The position numbers and the translations under genes were made by a program. 64,000 nucleotides of DNA from Aequorivita iocasae (GTDB taxonomy: Bacteria; Bacteroidota; Bacteroidia; Flavobacteriales; Flavobacteriaceae). This document shows, piece after piece, positions 17,755-25,574 of this stretch. The notes under the pieces are model-generated. The model saw only the letters and a list, made by a program, of their open reading frames with translations, searched no databases and had not been told where the DNA came from. Positions within the stretch are counted from its first letter, which is position 1, and every line of letters begins with the position of its first letter. The stretch is from contig NZ_CP068439.1 of the NCBI RefSeq assembly GCF_016757735.1, positions 62,001 through 126,000 on the forward strand, written 5' to 3'.

Positions 17755-18720
17755 TTGAACAAGCAAGAGAGAATCATTTCCGTAGCAAAAAACACCATAG
17801 AAACTGAAAGTAAAGCCATTGCAAATCTGGCCCATTTGGTAAATGAGGAATTTGCTGGGGCAGTGGATTATATATACAACTCCAAAGGAAGGGTAATCAT
17901 TACCGGAATCGGCAAAAGTGCCAATATTGCGACCAAAATTGTAGCTACTTTAAACTCTACGGGGACCCCTGCCATTTTTATGCACGCGGCAGATGCCATT
18001 CACGGTGACCTTGGAACTATTCAGCAGAACGATACCGTAATATGCATTTCAAAAAGTGGCAATACGCCCGAAATAAAAGTACTTGTTCCTTTAATAAAAG
18101 CTATTGATAATAAATTGATTGCCATTACAGGTAACGGCGAATCCTTTCTGGGGCAACAAGCTGATTTTGTGTTGAATGCTTATGTTGAGAAGGAAGCCTG
18201 CCCCAACAATCTTGCACCTACTACCAGTACCACCGCACAATTGGTTATAGGAGATGCATTGGCAATGTGCCTTTTGGACCTCCGCGGATTCTCGAGCAAG
18301 GATTTCGCAAAATTCCATCCGGGCGGTTCCTTGGGGAAAAAACTTTATTTACGGGTAAGCAATCTTACTTCGCTGAACGAAAAACCGCAAGTGAGCCCTG
18401 ATACTGATGTGAAAAAAGTAATCGTTGAGATTTCAGAAAAAATGCTGGGCGTAACCGCCGTTGTTGAAAATGATGAAATTATAGGAATTATTACAGATGG
18501 AGATTTACGTCGGATGTTGACAAAAACCGATAGCTTTGCAGGACTGACCGCAAAAGACATTATGACCCAAAATCCAAAAAAAATTGCCAACAATGCGATG
18601 GCAGTAGAAGCCATGGAAATGATGGACAAATACGGTATTACCCAGATTCTTGCAGAGGAGAAAGGCAAATACAGCGGTGTGGTGCACATTCATAACCTTA
18701 CCAAAGAGGGAATAATATAA
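17755..18720 (+). CDS. kpsF: Arabinose-5-phosphate isomerase (KpsF/GutQ family)
   Basis: Interconverts ribulose-5-phosphate and arabinose-5-phosphate, the first step of Kdo synthesis. The 321-residue product has an N-terminal SIS domain (GIGKSANIATKIVATL, ISKSGNTPEI) and two CBS domains from about 205 (the VIVEISEKMLG and DGDLRRML region to the end). Start TTG at 17755. It overlaps tatC by one base (TAATG), implying coupled translation. It heads a run of genes with envelope roles, including lptB. Confidence 0.93.
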   Translation: MNKQERIISVAKNTIETESKAIANLAHLVNEEFAGAVDYIYNSKGRVIITGIGKSANIATKIVATLNSTGTPAIFMHAADAIHGDLGTIQQNDTVICISKSGNTPEIKVLVPLIKAIDNKLIAITGNGESFLGQQADFVLNAYVEKEACPNNLAPTTSTTAQLVIGDALAMCLLDLRGFSSKDFAKFHPGGSLGKKLYLRVSNLTSLNEKPQVSPDTDVKKVIVEISEKMLGVTAVVENDEIIGIITDGDLRRMLTKTDSFAGLTAKDIMTQNPKKIANNAMAVEAMEMMDKYGITQILAEEKGKYSGVVHIHNLTKEGII

Positions 18721-19562
18721 TGAAGAAAATAGGTTCCCCAGAAAAAGAAATGTCCTTTTTGGACCATTTGGAAGAATTGCGCTGGCACCTTATACGTTCC
18801 ACCATTGCAGTGGTTGTTTTGGCATTGGGGGCATTTATATTAAAGGATTTTATATTTGACACCCTTATTTTTGGGCCAAAGCGTCCAGATTTTCCTACCT
18901 ATAGAATGTTCTGCAACATTTCGCGTTCACTTGGAATGGATACTTTCTGTTTTCAGGAAATGCCATTCCGTATTCAAAGTAGAACTATGGCCGGGCAGTT
19001 TTCCGCACATATGTGGACTTCCATTTATGCAGGAATCATTATAGCTTTCCCATATATACTATATGAATTTTGGCGATTTATTAGCCCGGGACTAAAAGAA
19101 AAAGAACGCAAGAGCAGCCGTGGTTTTATCGTTATTGCGTCTATACTTTTCTTTTTGGGCGTATTGTTTGGGTATTATCTTATCACTCCCCTATCCATCA
19201 ACTTTTTGGGCAATTATCAAGTGAGCAAGGAAGTATTTAACGACTTTGATTTGGACAGTTATATTTCGCTGGTGCGTACTTCAGTATTGGCCTGCGGAAT
19301 TGTTTTTGAATTGCCAATCATTATGTACATCCTTACAAAGATTGGATTGGTTACCCCTGAAATCCTTCGGAAATACCGCAAATTTGCTTTAATTATCGTT
19401 TTAATTCTTTCGGCAGTAATCACCCCGCCGGATATTGTAAGCCAAATAATTGTTGCCATCCCGATACTTATTCTTTATGAGGTGAGTATTTATATATCGA
19501 GGATTGTGATAAGGAATCAGAAAAGAGAGGAAAGAAGAAGGAAAAAAGAGGGTAATATTTAG
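18720..19562 (+). CDS. tatC: Sec-independent protein translocase subunit TatC
   Basis: The receptor subunit of twin-arginine translocation in the inner membrane. The 280-residue product begins with the family signature FLDHLEELRWHLIRS and has six membrane segments, with the conserved FWRFISPGLKEKERK between helices 2 and 3. A Bacteroidota-type periplasmic insert lies in the first loop (about 50-90). A basic tail ends the protein. A heptad array of GCTTTTG units begins with the next base after its TAG stop. Confidence 0.95.
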   Translation: MKKIGSPEKEMSFLDHLEELRWHLIRSTIAVVVLALGAFILKDFIFDTLIFGPKRPDFPTYRMFCNISRSLGMDTFCFQEMPFRIQSRTMAGQFSAHMWTSIYAGIIIAFPYILYEFWRFISPGLKEKERKSSRGFIVIASILFFLGVLFGYYLITPLSINFLGNYQVSKEVFNDFDLDSYISLVRTSVLACGIVFELPIIMYILTKIGLVTPEILRKYRKFALIIVLILSAVITPPDIVSQIIVAIPILILYEVSIYISRIVIRNQKREERRRKKEGNI

Positions 19563-19597
19563 GCTTTTGGCTTTTGGCTTTTGGCTTTTGGCTTTTG
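19563..19597 (+). repeat. Heptad array, unit GCTTTTG x5
   Basis: Five exact copies of GCTTTTG from 19563 to 19597, starting with the base after the tatC stop codon and ending 14 bp before the next ATG. The longer open frame beginning at 19567 reads through these units and is not the natural start of the downstream gene. Confidence 0.93.
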
Positions 19598-19611
19598 AAA
19601 AAATAAAAATT

Positions 19612-19965
19612 ATGAAAGAAAATATTGTAGAAGAATTCAATGCCTATCGCGCAAAGATGAACGAGAAGATGCTGGAAGATAACAACAAGATTATCAAGCG
19701 CATCTTTAATCTGGATACCAACGCCTATATGGAAGGTGTGCTTCCCAAGAAAACAAAGGAACTTTTGGGCTTGGGCAATTCACTGGTGTTGCGTTGTGAT
19801 GATTGTGTGCGCTACCATTTGGAAGAATGCCACAAACTGGGCTTGACCAAGGAAGAAGTGGTTGAAGGGATGAGCATTTCACTTTTAATTGGCGGAACAA
19901 TTGTAATTCCCCATTTGCGCAGGGCTTTTGAATATTGGGAAGCTTTGGAGGCGCAACAAGTTTAA
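19612..19965 (+). CDS. Carboxymuconolactone decarboxylase / AhpD-like family protein
   Basis: A 117-residue helical protein. It carries the AhpD-type redox site RCDDCVRYH (Cys-x-x-Cys then His) and the family's C-terminal GGTIVIPHLRRAFEYW. Such proteins act in peroxide defence or as small decarboxylases; the reaction here is not known. I use the ATG at 19612 because upstream codons belong to the heptad array. It sits between tatC and lptB, an order I recall from other flavobacteria. Confidence 0.85.
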   Translation: MKENIVEEFNAYRAKMNEKMLEDNNKIIKRIFNLDTNAYMEGVLPKKTKELLGLGNSLVLRCDDCVRYHLEECHKLGLTKEEVVEGMSISLLIGGTIVIPHLRRAFEYWEALEAQQV

Positions 19966-20009
19966 TTTTATTTAAATACGTGAATTATTGATATATTCGT
20001 GATTGAAGA

Positions 20010-20093
20010 ATTGTAAGCTACGAGCTACGAGCTACGAGCTACGAGCTACGAGCTACGAGTGACGAGCTACGAGCGACGAATGATGAATGATGA
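20010..20093 (+). repeat. Heptad array whose unit changes in register from GCTACGA to ATGATGA
   Basis: Twelve 7-bp units in one register: ATTGTAA, then GCTACGA six times (20017-20058), GTGACGA, GCTACGA, GCGACGA, and ATGATGA twice (20080-20093). The unit sequence changes but the period of 7 is kept. It lies between the AhpD-like gene and lptB. Confidence 0.93.
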
Positions 20094-20137
20094 ATTAAAT
20101 AATTTTATAGTATAGCTGCGTTACAGATTAAATAAAT

Positions 20138-20154
20138 ATTCGTGTATTTGTGGC
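20138..20154 (+). repeat. Dispersed ATTCGTG repeat copy
   Basis: ATTCGTGTATTTGTGGC, followed by CTAAA, is nearly identical to the copy that covers the cca start codon at 10571-10587. A partial relative (ATTCGTGATTG) lies upstream near 19994-20004. No protein gene is associated here. Confidence 0.55.
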
Positions 20155-20211
20155 TAAACTAAACCCGCACTCTAGAGAAACTTAGAAACATTTGAGGCAA
20201 AAACATATAAA

Positions 20212-20952
20212 ATGAAGCTAAAAGCCGAAAACTTAATGAAATCCTATAAAGGCCGAAAGGTCGTTAAGGGCATCACAGTGGAAGTAAACCAAGGAGAAAT
20301 CGTGGGTTTGCTCGGACCAAATGGAGCTGGCAAAACCACTTCCTTTTATATGATTGTGGGATTGATAAAACCCAACGGCGGGAATATTTTTTTAGAAGGC
20401 ACCGAAATAACAAAGTACCCTATGTACAAACGCGCACAGAACGGCATTGGTTATTTGGCACAGGAAGCATCGGTTTTTAGGAAGTTGAGCGTTGAAGACA
20501 ATATTTTGAGCGTTTTGCAGCTTACCAAGCTTTCAAAGAAAGAACAGCGCGCAAAAATGGAATCGCTTATCGAAGAATTTGGTTTAGGCCATATCCGCAA
20601 AAACCGCGGTGATCTTTTAAGTGGAGGAGAAAGACGAAGAACTGAGATTGCGCGCGCATTGGCAACCGACCCACATTTTATTCTTTTGGACGAACCTTTT
20701 GCTGGAGTTGACCCTGTTGCGGTGGAAGACATTCAGCGTATCGTAGCCCAACTTAAAAACAAAAATATCGGGATTCTTATTACCGATCACAACGTACAGG
20801 AAACACTGGCAATTACGGATAGGACTTATTTAATGTTTGAAGGAAGCATTCTAAAACACGGAGTGCCAGAGGAACTTGCCGCAGATGAAATGGTTAGAAA
20901 GGTATATCTTGGACAAAATTTTGAGCTTCGGAAGAAGAAGTTGGAGTTTTAA
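20212..20952 (+). CDS. lptB: LPS export ABC transporter ATP-binding protein
   Basis: The cytoplasmic ATPase that drives lipopolysaccharide extraction from the inner membrane with LptFG and LptC. The 246-residue product has Walker [10 protein letters not shown] (35-43), signature LSGGERRR (136-143), Walker B ILLDEP (157-162) and the LptB-like [13 protein letters not shown] at 20212. It follows kpsF, tatC and the AhpD-like gene in the same direction, though a 246-bp repeat-rich gap precedes it. A repeat-bounded GxxExxY gene follows. Confidence 0.95.
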   Translation: MKLKAENLMKSYKGRKVVKGITVEVNQGEIVGLLGPNGAGKTTSFYMIVGLIKPNGGNIFLEGTEITKYPMYKRAQNGIGYLAQEASVFRKLSVEDNILSVLQLTKLSKKEQRAKMESLIEEFGLGHIRKNRGDLLSGGERRRTEIARALATDPHFILLDEPFAGVDPVAVEDIQRIVAQLKNKNIGILITDHNVQETLAITDRTYLMFEGSILKHGVPEELAADEMVRKVYLGQNFELRKKKLEF

Positions 20953-20964
20953 ACAGTCCTTTTT

Positions 20965-21605
20965 TTAACCACAGAGGACACAATGTTTGCACAGAGTTCG
21001 CGGAGGATACTTTTTATTCTTGTCGACTTTTTGGTATCCTTGGTATCTTTTCGATCACAGAGATTACAATGTTTGCATAATGTTTGTACAGAGTTCACGG
21101 AGCCTTGATAAATTTACAATTCTCCGTTAATAACTCTTTTAACACCCTGCTTTAACAGATTTACATTAAAATTAATTAGAAGACCCAGTTTAAAACCACC
21201 AAGACGCATATAGGTAAGGGTCTGTGCTAAATGGACATCGTTTAACGCCTCTACACTTTTTATCTCAATAACAACCTTATTTTCGACCAATATATCTATT
21301 CGATATCCAACCTCCAATTTCACCTCATCAAATATGAGTGACATTGGTTTTTGTTTCTCAACAGCTAAACCCTCTAACTTTAATTTATAAAATAAACATT
21401 CCTGATAGGCCGATTCCAATAATCCCGGACCTAGTGCCTTATGGACTTCTAGTGCACATCCAATAATCTTAGTGGCTATTTGGTTTTCATTCATTGTGTT
21501 TGCATTTTACTATAATTTTTTAATCACAAAGAGCACAATGGTTTCACAGCGTTCAGAGAGATTTCTTTGTGTGCTTTGTGCCTTCTTGGTGTTCTTTGTG
21601 GTTAA
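20965..21605. mobile_element. Repeat-bounded GxxExxY cassette (putative)
   Basis: The interval starts with TTAACCACAGAGGACAC (20965-20981) and ends with the inverted form GTGTTCTTTGTGGTTAA (21589-21605; 15 of 17 match). Related internal copies lie at 21052-21111 (GATCACAGAGATTACAATG onward) and 21519-21560 (AATCACAAAGAGCACAATG onward). The GxxExxY gene sits between them, its stop 3 bp from the left block. The right end encodes the last 15 codons of pssA. Mobility is inferred from this layout only. Confidence 0.6.
21114..21494 (-). CDS. GxxExxY protein (PD-(D/E)XK nuclease superfamily)
   Basis: A 126-residue protein of the GxxExxY family (TIGR04256; Pfam PDDEXK_3 group). The name-giving motif GLLESAY is at about 24-30 within KALGPGLLESAYQECL, and the nuclease-type core YRIDILVENKVVIEIKS gives Asp followed by Glu-x-Lys. 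The family is small, often multi-copy in a genome, and of unknown role. ATG at 21494. It lies on the minus strand between converging repeats, unlinked in function to lptB and pssA on either side. A broken relative is at 10105-10479. Confidence 0.88.
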   Translation of the reverse strand: MNENQIATKIIGCALEVHKALGPGLLESAYQECLFYKLKLEGLAVEKQKPMSLIFDEVKLEVGYRIDILVENKVVIEIKSVEALNDVHLAQTLTYMRLGGFKLGLLINFNVNLLKQGVKRVINGEL

Positions 21606-22335
21606 CCAACGAAAGCAATATATAAAGTAGAATTATAAATGGTATCGCCAAAAACTTCAGCAGTACCAACAGCACTCCACAAATTATCAGAAACACATAA
21701 CGTACAGCGTTGCTTTTAAAATCCCAGGTCTTGAATTTGAGGGCGAAAAGTGGGATTTCGGCATTTAAAAGAATACAGCTCAGCAAGGTCATTCCTATCA
21801 AAAACCAACGGTTTAAAATAATGGTTTCTGCCAGTTCAGAATATTGAAACTGTAAGATTAGGGGCAGGCTTAAAATCAAAAGTGCGTTTGCTGGCGTGGG
21901 TAATCCAATAAAGCCTGAAGTTTGCCGTGTATCTACGTTGAATTTTGCCAATCGGTAGGCTGAGGCAATCACGATTAACAAACCAATAAGCGGCAGATAA
22001 TTTTTAAAACTTACATTCCATCCCTCCAATGAAAATGTTTCAGTCAGCGTCTGCATTTGATGGAAATAAGACAGATTCAACATTTGGTACATTACAACTC
22101 CGGGCGCAACACCGCTGGTAATAACATCTGCCAAGGAATCCAACTGGAGGCCAACCTCGCTCTGCGCTTTTAGCAATCGGGCTGCCAGCCCATCAAAAAA
22201 GTCGAAGAAAATTCCGAGGAAAACAAAGAAAGAAGCGGTTATCAAATCACCGGAAATTGCAAAAAGAATTGCAACGCATCCGCATAGGATGTTTAGGGAG
22301 GTGATAATATTTGGGATTTGTTTTGATATATTCAT
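21553..22335 (-). CDS. pssA: CDP-diacylglycerol--serine O-phosphatidyltransferase
   Basis: Makes phosphatidylserine, the precursor of phosphatidylethanolamine, in the inner membrane. The CDP-alcohol transferase motif is complete: DFFDGLAARLLKA and then EVGLQLDSLADVITSG. About seven membrane segments follow the start MNISKQIPNIITSLNI. The last 15 residues (HKEHQEGTKHTKKSL) and the stop codon are encoded by the ACCACAAAG repeat at 21553-21605, so the natural C-terminus has probably been replaced. Confidence 0.93.
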   Translation of the reverse strand: MNISKQIPNIITSLNILCGCVAILFAISGDLITASFFVFLGIFFDFFDGLAARLLKAQSEVGLQLDSLADVITSGVAPGVVMYQMLNLSYFHQMQTLTETFSLEGWNVSFKNYLPLIGLLIVIASAYRLAKFNVDTRQTSGFIGLPTPANALLILSLPLILQFQYSELAETIILNRWFLIGMTLLSCILLNAEIPLFALKFKTWDFKSNAVRYVFLIICGVLLVLLKFLAIPFIILLYILLSLVNHKEHQEGTKHTKKSL

Positions 22336-22379
22336 ATTCTTTATAGCGCAATTTGGATTTTATGATTTAGGCAAAACAT

Positions 22380-22422
22380 CCCCTCCCAGCCTCCCCTTCA
22401 AAGGGGAGGAGCCTAATAGGGG
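22380..22422. repeat. GC-rich imperfect palindrome
   Basis: CTCCCCTTCAAAGGGGAG (22391-22408) forms an 8-bp stem, and outer CCCCT (22380-22384) pairs with AGGGG (22418-22422). Related palindromes lie at 24871-24929, 25030-25082 and 25460-25474. It could act as a terminator for neither adjacent gene with certainty, because both flanking genes start here. Confidence 0.6.
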
Positions 22423-22562
22423 TTGATTTTTTAATATCTATTAAGATTATGTGTAAAAATAACAAAGTATTTCCGTCCAATGGCATTCAAACACAATATG
22501 TGCATAAATTTAAAGTTTAGTATTCTGTAAAATAGTGCCATATTTGTCCTAAAATTTTAAGC

Positions 22563-23630
22563 TTGAAAGAGAAATTATTCCTCCTTATAGTACTTATTTC
22601 AGCTACGCTGGGTGCGCAGACCGTACGCAAATATTCCAATGAATTTATGAATATCGGTGTTGATGCCGCAGCATTCGGGATGAGCAATGCTGTAGTGGCT
22701 TCCTCGGGTGATGTAAACTCTGGGTACTGGAATCCCGCAGGTATGGTAAATCTTGAGGATAAACAGATTTCATTGATGCACGCCTCCTATTTTGCAAATA
22801 TTGCGAATTATGATTATGCGGCCTTTGCAATGCCTTTGGACGACAGAAGCGCCGTAGGGCTATCGGTTATCCGTTTCGGGGTGGACGATATTTTAAACAC
22901 CACCCAATTGATTGACAGCGAGGGCAACATAGATTACAACCGTATAAGCCTTTTTTCCACCGCAGATTATGGGGTTACTTTTTCCTATGCACGAAGACTT
23001 CCCTTGGACGGATTGAATTATGGTGTAAATGCCAAGGTGATCCGCCGTATTATTGGTGACTTTGCCTCTTCGTGGGGTTTTGGGCTAGATGCGGCGGTGC
23101 AATTCAGGACAGACAAATGGATGTTTGGAATTATGGCTCGTGACATTACTACCACTTTCAATGCTTGGAGCATAGACGAAGAAAAATTTGCTGAAATTCA
23201 GGGTGCCGTTGAGGGACAAAACCAAGACCTGCCCGAAACTACAGAAATAACTATCCCCAAACTTCAATTGGGGATGGCCCGTAAGTTTGTGTACCGCTAT
23301 GATTTTTCGTTATTGGCCGAAGTAGATCTCAATTTTCGTTTTGCTGAAACTAATGATGTAATTTCTACTTCTTTCGCAAGTATCACACCTTCCTTAGGAC
23401 TTGAATTCGCATATATTGATATGGTTTATGTGCGTGGTGGGGTTGGAAATTTTCAGAATATAAAACAGCTGGACGGGAGTGATTCCGTGGGCTTTCAACC
23501 CAACATCGGTGTTGGATTTAGGTATAAGGGTATTCAAGTGGATTATGCATTAACTGATATTGGCGACCAAAGCGCTGCTTTGTATTCCAATGTTTTTTCG
23601 TTGAAATTGGATTGGGAAATTTTTAGGTAG
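22563..23630 (+). CDS. PorV/PorQ family outer-membrane protein (PorV2-like)
   Basis: A 355-residue protein with a signal peptide (cleavage likely after TLGAQ, residue 19) and a predicted outer-membrane beta-barrel. It contains the UPF0164/PorV signature NIGVDAAAFGMSNAVV and SGYWNPAGM, alternating beta strands throughout and a C-terminal strand ending DWEIFR. PorV-type proteins shuttle or anchor type IX secretion substrates; PorV2 paralogues are less well known. Start TTG at 22563, chosen because it gives an intact signal peptide. No other type IX genes are in the window. DUF4105 follows. Confidence 0.8.
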   Translation: MKEKLFLLIVLISATLGAQTVRKYSNEFMNIGVDAAAFGMSNAVVASSGDVNSGYWNPAGMVNLEDKQISLMHASYFANIANYDYAAFAMPLDDRSAVGLSVIRFGVDDILNTTQLIDSEGNIDYNRISLFSTADYGVTFSYARRLPLDGLNYGVNAKVIRRIIGDFASSWGFGLDAAVQFRTDKWMFGIMARDITTTFNAWSIDEEKFAEIQGAVEGQNQDLPETTEITIPKLQLGMARKFVYRYDFSLLAEVDLNFRFAETNDVISTSFASITPSLGLEFAYIDMVYVRGGVGNFQNIKQLDGSDSVGFQPNIGVGFRYKGIQVDYALTDIGDQSAALYSNVFSLKLDWEIFR

Positions 23631-23643
23631 AATATTAGTGAAG

Positions 23644-23671
23644 AGCCAAGAGCCAAGAGCCAAGAGCCAAG
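23644..23671 (+). repeat. Heptad array, unit GAGCCAA x4
   Basis: Four exact GAGCCAA units, beginning 13 bp after the stop of the PorV2-like gene and ending just before the DUF4105 gene. Confidence 0.9.
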
Positions 23672-23688
23672 ATGAAAATTAAAATTGC

Positions 23689-24867
23689 GTGAAGAAATAT
23701 TACATACTTTTTCTACTATCTATAATAAGTGTTTCTGTAAAAGCACAGTTTGTTCCACTTTCTGAAGCTTCAGAAATAAGTATTTTAACCATAGGCCCAG
23801 GTGCTGAGCTTTACGACAAGTTTGGGCATAGCGCTTTTAGAATAAACGATCCCGCCACAGGGCAGGATGTGGTTTTTAATTATGGGGTTTACGACTTTGA
23901 CACACCCAATTTTTACACAAAATTTGCACAAGGCAAACTGCTCTATCAGTTAGGGGTAAGTTATTACGATTCTTTTTATGAAAGTTATGTAGCCCAAAAC
24001 CGCTGGATAAAGGAACAAACCTTAAACCTTACCCAATCGGAAAAACAGGCGGTTTCAAATTTTCTTTGGAACAATGCTAGGCCCGAGAACAAAAAATATA
24101 AATACGATTTCTTTTTTGACAATTGCGCTACCAAGATTCGTGACGTAACCCAAGAGGTATTGGGCAATAAACTGGAATTTAAGGATGATCATATAACAGA
24201 AACCTATACGTTTAGGGAACTCATTCAGCAAAATCTCAATGCCAACAGCTGGGGAAGTTTGGGGATAGATATAGCTTTGGGTGCTGTAATTGATAGAGCC
24301 GCAAAACCCATTGAATACCAGTTTTTGCCGGATTATGTTTTTAAAGGTGCTGCCAACGCAGTGATACATAGAAATGGGAAAACCGAGCCATTGGTGAAAA
24401 ACACAAAGGTTCTTTTTGAAAATAAACCGCAGCCTCCTAGAAGCAATTTCTTTTTAAGTCCGATTTTTATATTGGGAGTTTTGGGTTTATTGATTGTACT
24501 TGTGACGTATCGAAATTATAAAAATAATAGGCGAAGCCGCTATTTGGATGCCCTTATTTTCTTTTTTACGGGGCTTATTGGTATTTTTCTTTTGTTGCTT
24601 TGGTTTGCAACAGACCATACCGCAACTGCAAACAACTACAATCTGTTATGGGCTTTTCCTATTTCGATTTTGGTGTTTTGGGTCATTGGTAAAAAGAAGC
24701 CTTCGCCAAAAATTAAACGATATACCCTTTTGTTATTACTTCTTTTAATTCTTTTGGCAATCCATTGGATTACCGGCGTACAGGTATTTGCAATTGGATT
24801 ATTGCCCTTATTGATTGCCTTGGCAATACGTTATGTTTATTTGATTTACGTTATTGGGAAGGAATGA
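23689..24867 (+). CDS. DUF4105 membrane protein with signal peptide
   Basis: A 392-residue protein: signal peptide (MKKYYILFLLSIISVSVKAQ), a periplasmic DUF4105 domain (about 25-220) with FGHSAFRI (45-52) and FFDNCATKIRD, then about five membrane helices in the C-terminal 150 residues. The function is unknown; the His and Cys of the two motifs suggest a papain-like or transpeptidase-like fold, which is speculative. GTG start. Same direction as the PorV2-like gene and possibly co-transcribed through the heptad array. Confidence 0.8.
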   Translation: MKKYYILFLLSIISVSVKAQFVPLSEASEISILTIGPGAELYDKFGHSAFRINDPATGQDVVFNYGVYDFDTPNFYTKFAQGKLLYQLGVSYYDSFYESYVAQNRWIKEQTLNLTQSEKQAVSNFLWNNARPENKKYKYDFFFDNCATKIRDVTQEVLGNKLEFKDDHITETYTFRELIQQNLNANSWGSLGIDIALGAVIDRAAKPIEYQFLPDYVFKGAANAVIHRNGKTEPLVKNTKVLFENKPQPPRSNFFLSPIFILGVLGLLIVLVTYRNYKNNRRSRYLDALIFFFTGLIGIFLLLLWFATDHTATANNYNLLWAFPISILVFWVIGKKKPSPKIKRYTLLLLLLLILLAIHWITGVQVFAIGLLPLLIALAIRYVYLIYVIGKE

Positions 24868-25212
24868 CATCCCTCCCCAGCCCTCTACTTCGACAGCGCT
24901 AAGTACATTGCCTTCAAAGGGAGGGAGTTTGATTGCGTTTGCAAGAAACCTTTTTTTAAAGAATCAACCCAGAGGTTACTAGGGAAAAATATCAAATGAA
25001 AAAGGTCAAATGTCCAATTAAAAAATATACCTCTCCATCCTTCTAATTCGAAAGGCTCAACACAGCGCCTTCAAAGGGAAGGCTTGATTTGGGTTAGAAA
25101 AATTTCTCAAAAAAGATTCAACCACTTCGGCATTAAACGTAAAATTTAGAAAATGACGGGTGAAGATTTACTAGTATACAGTGAATATAATATGTATATG
25201 ATACGCTTTATA

Positions 25213-25300
25213 CATACTATATATATACTATAAACATACTATAGACATACTATAAAGATACTATAATCATACTATAAAGATACTATAATCATACTATAAA
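25213..25300 (+). repeat. Tandem 11-bp AT-rich array, 8 units
   Basis: Eight units of an 11-bp motif with core ATACTATA, for example CATACTATAAA and GATACTATAAT. The last four alternate, giving a 22-bp dimer. The period is close to one turn of the DNA helix, so the A/T tracts are phased and the stretch may be curved. Confidence 0.9.
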
Positions 25301-25330
25301 TAAATTTTAAATATAATTAGAGATATACGA

Positions 25331-25358
25331 ATGAGTGAAAAGCGAAAAGCGAAAAGCG
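25331..25358 (+). repeat. Short heptad array, ATGAGTG then AAAAGCG x3
   Basis: Four 7-bp units in register: ATGAGTG (25331-25337) and three copies of AAAAGCG (25338-25358). Confidence 0.8.
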
Positions 25359-25511
25359 AATGGAAAGTAAAAAGGAAGTACAAGGGAAGAAATTATATAT
25401 GTTTATCATAATTATATTTTTATCCACAGATGTACAGAGCTCAAGGAGTAACCCCATGGCCCCCTTAAAGGGGGAAGTAAGCACGAAGTATGAGTATGAC
25501 CCATTCAAAAC

Positions 25512-25574
25512 CCATAACTTATAACGCATAACTGAAACCTGGAACTTGAAATGAAACCTGCAACTCATAACCAT
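25512..25574 (+). repeat. Degenerate heptad array abutting a stop codon
   Basis: Three clear units (CCATAAC, TTATAAC, GCATAAC; 25512-25532) lead into looser units (TGAAACC, TGGAACT and relatives) that reach 25574, the last base of the stop codon of the minus-strand sugar transferase. CCATAAC-type units also occur at 13754-13767. Confidence 0.6.

Larger units (their letters stand above)
24868..25573. other. Gene-free, repeat-dense stretch between DUF4105 and the polysaccharide locus
   Basis: I see no credible gene in these 706 bp. They hold two GC-rich palindromes (24871-24929, 25030-25082), each with an inserted TTCGACA-type segment (24889-24906 and 25047-25063); a tandem 11-bp array (25213-25300); AAAAGCG heptads; a tight palindrome CCCCCTTAAAGGGGG (25460-25474); and degenerate heptads reaching the stop of the next gene. 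A TTCGACAAGCTCAACAA copy also lies at 36913-36929. Confidence 0.75.

Noticed and set aside
19567-19611. Upstream extension of the AhpD-like protein
   Set aside because: The codons are the GCTTTTG array; the ATG at 19612 matches the family start.
25213-25300. CRISPR or origin iterons
   Set aside because: No spacers, no initiator gene and no dnaA nearby; 11-bp AT-rich units alone do not support either.
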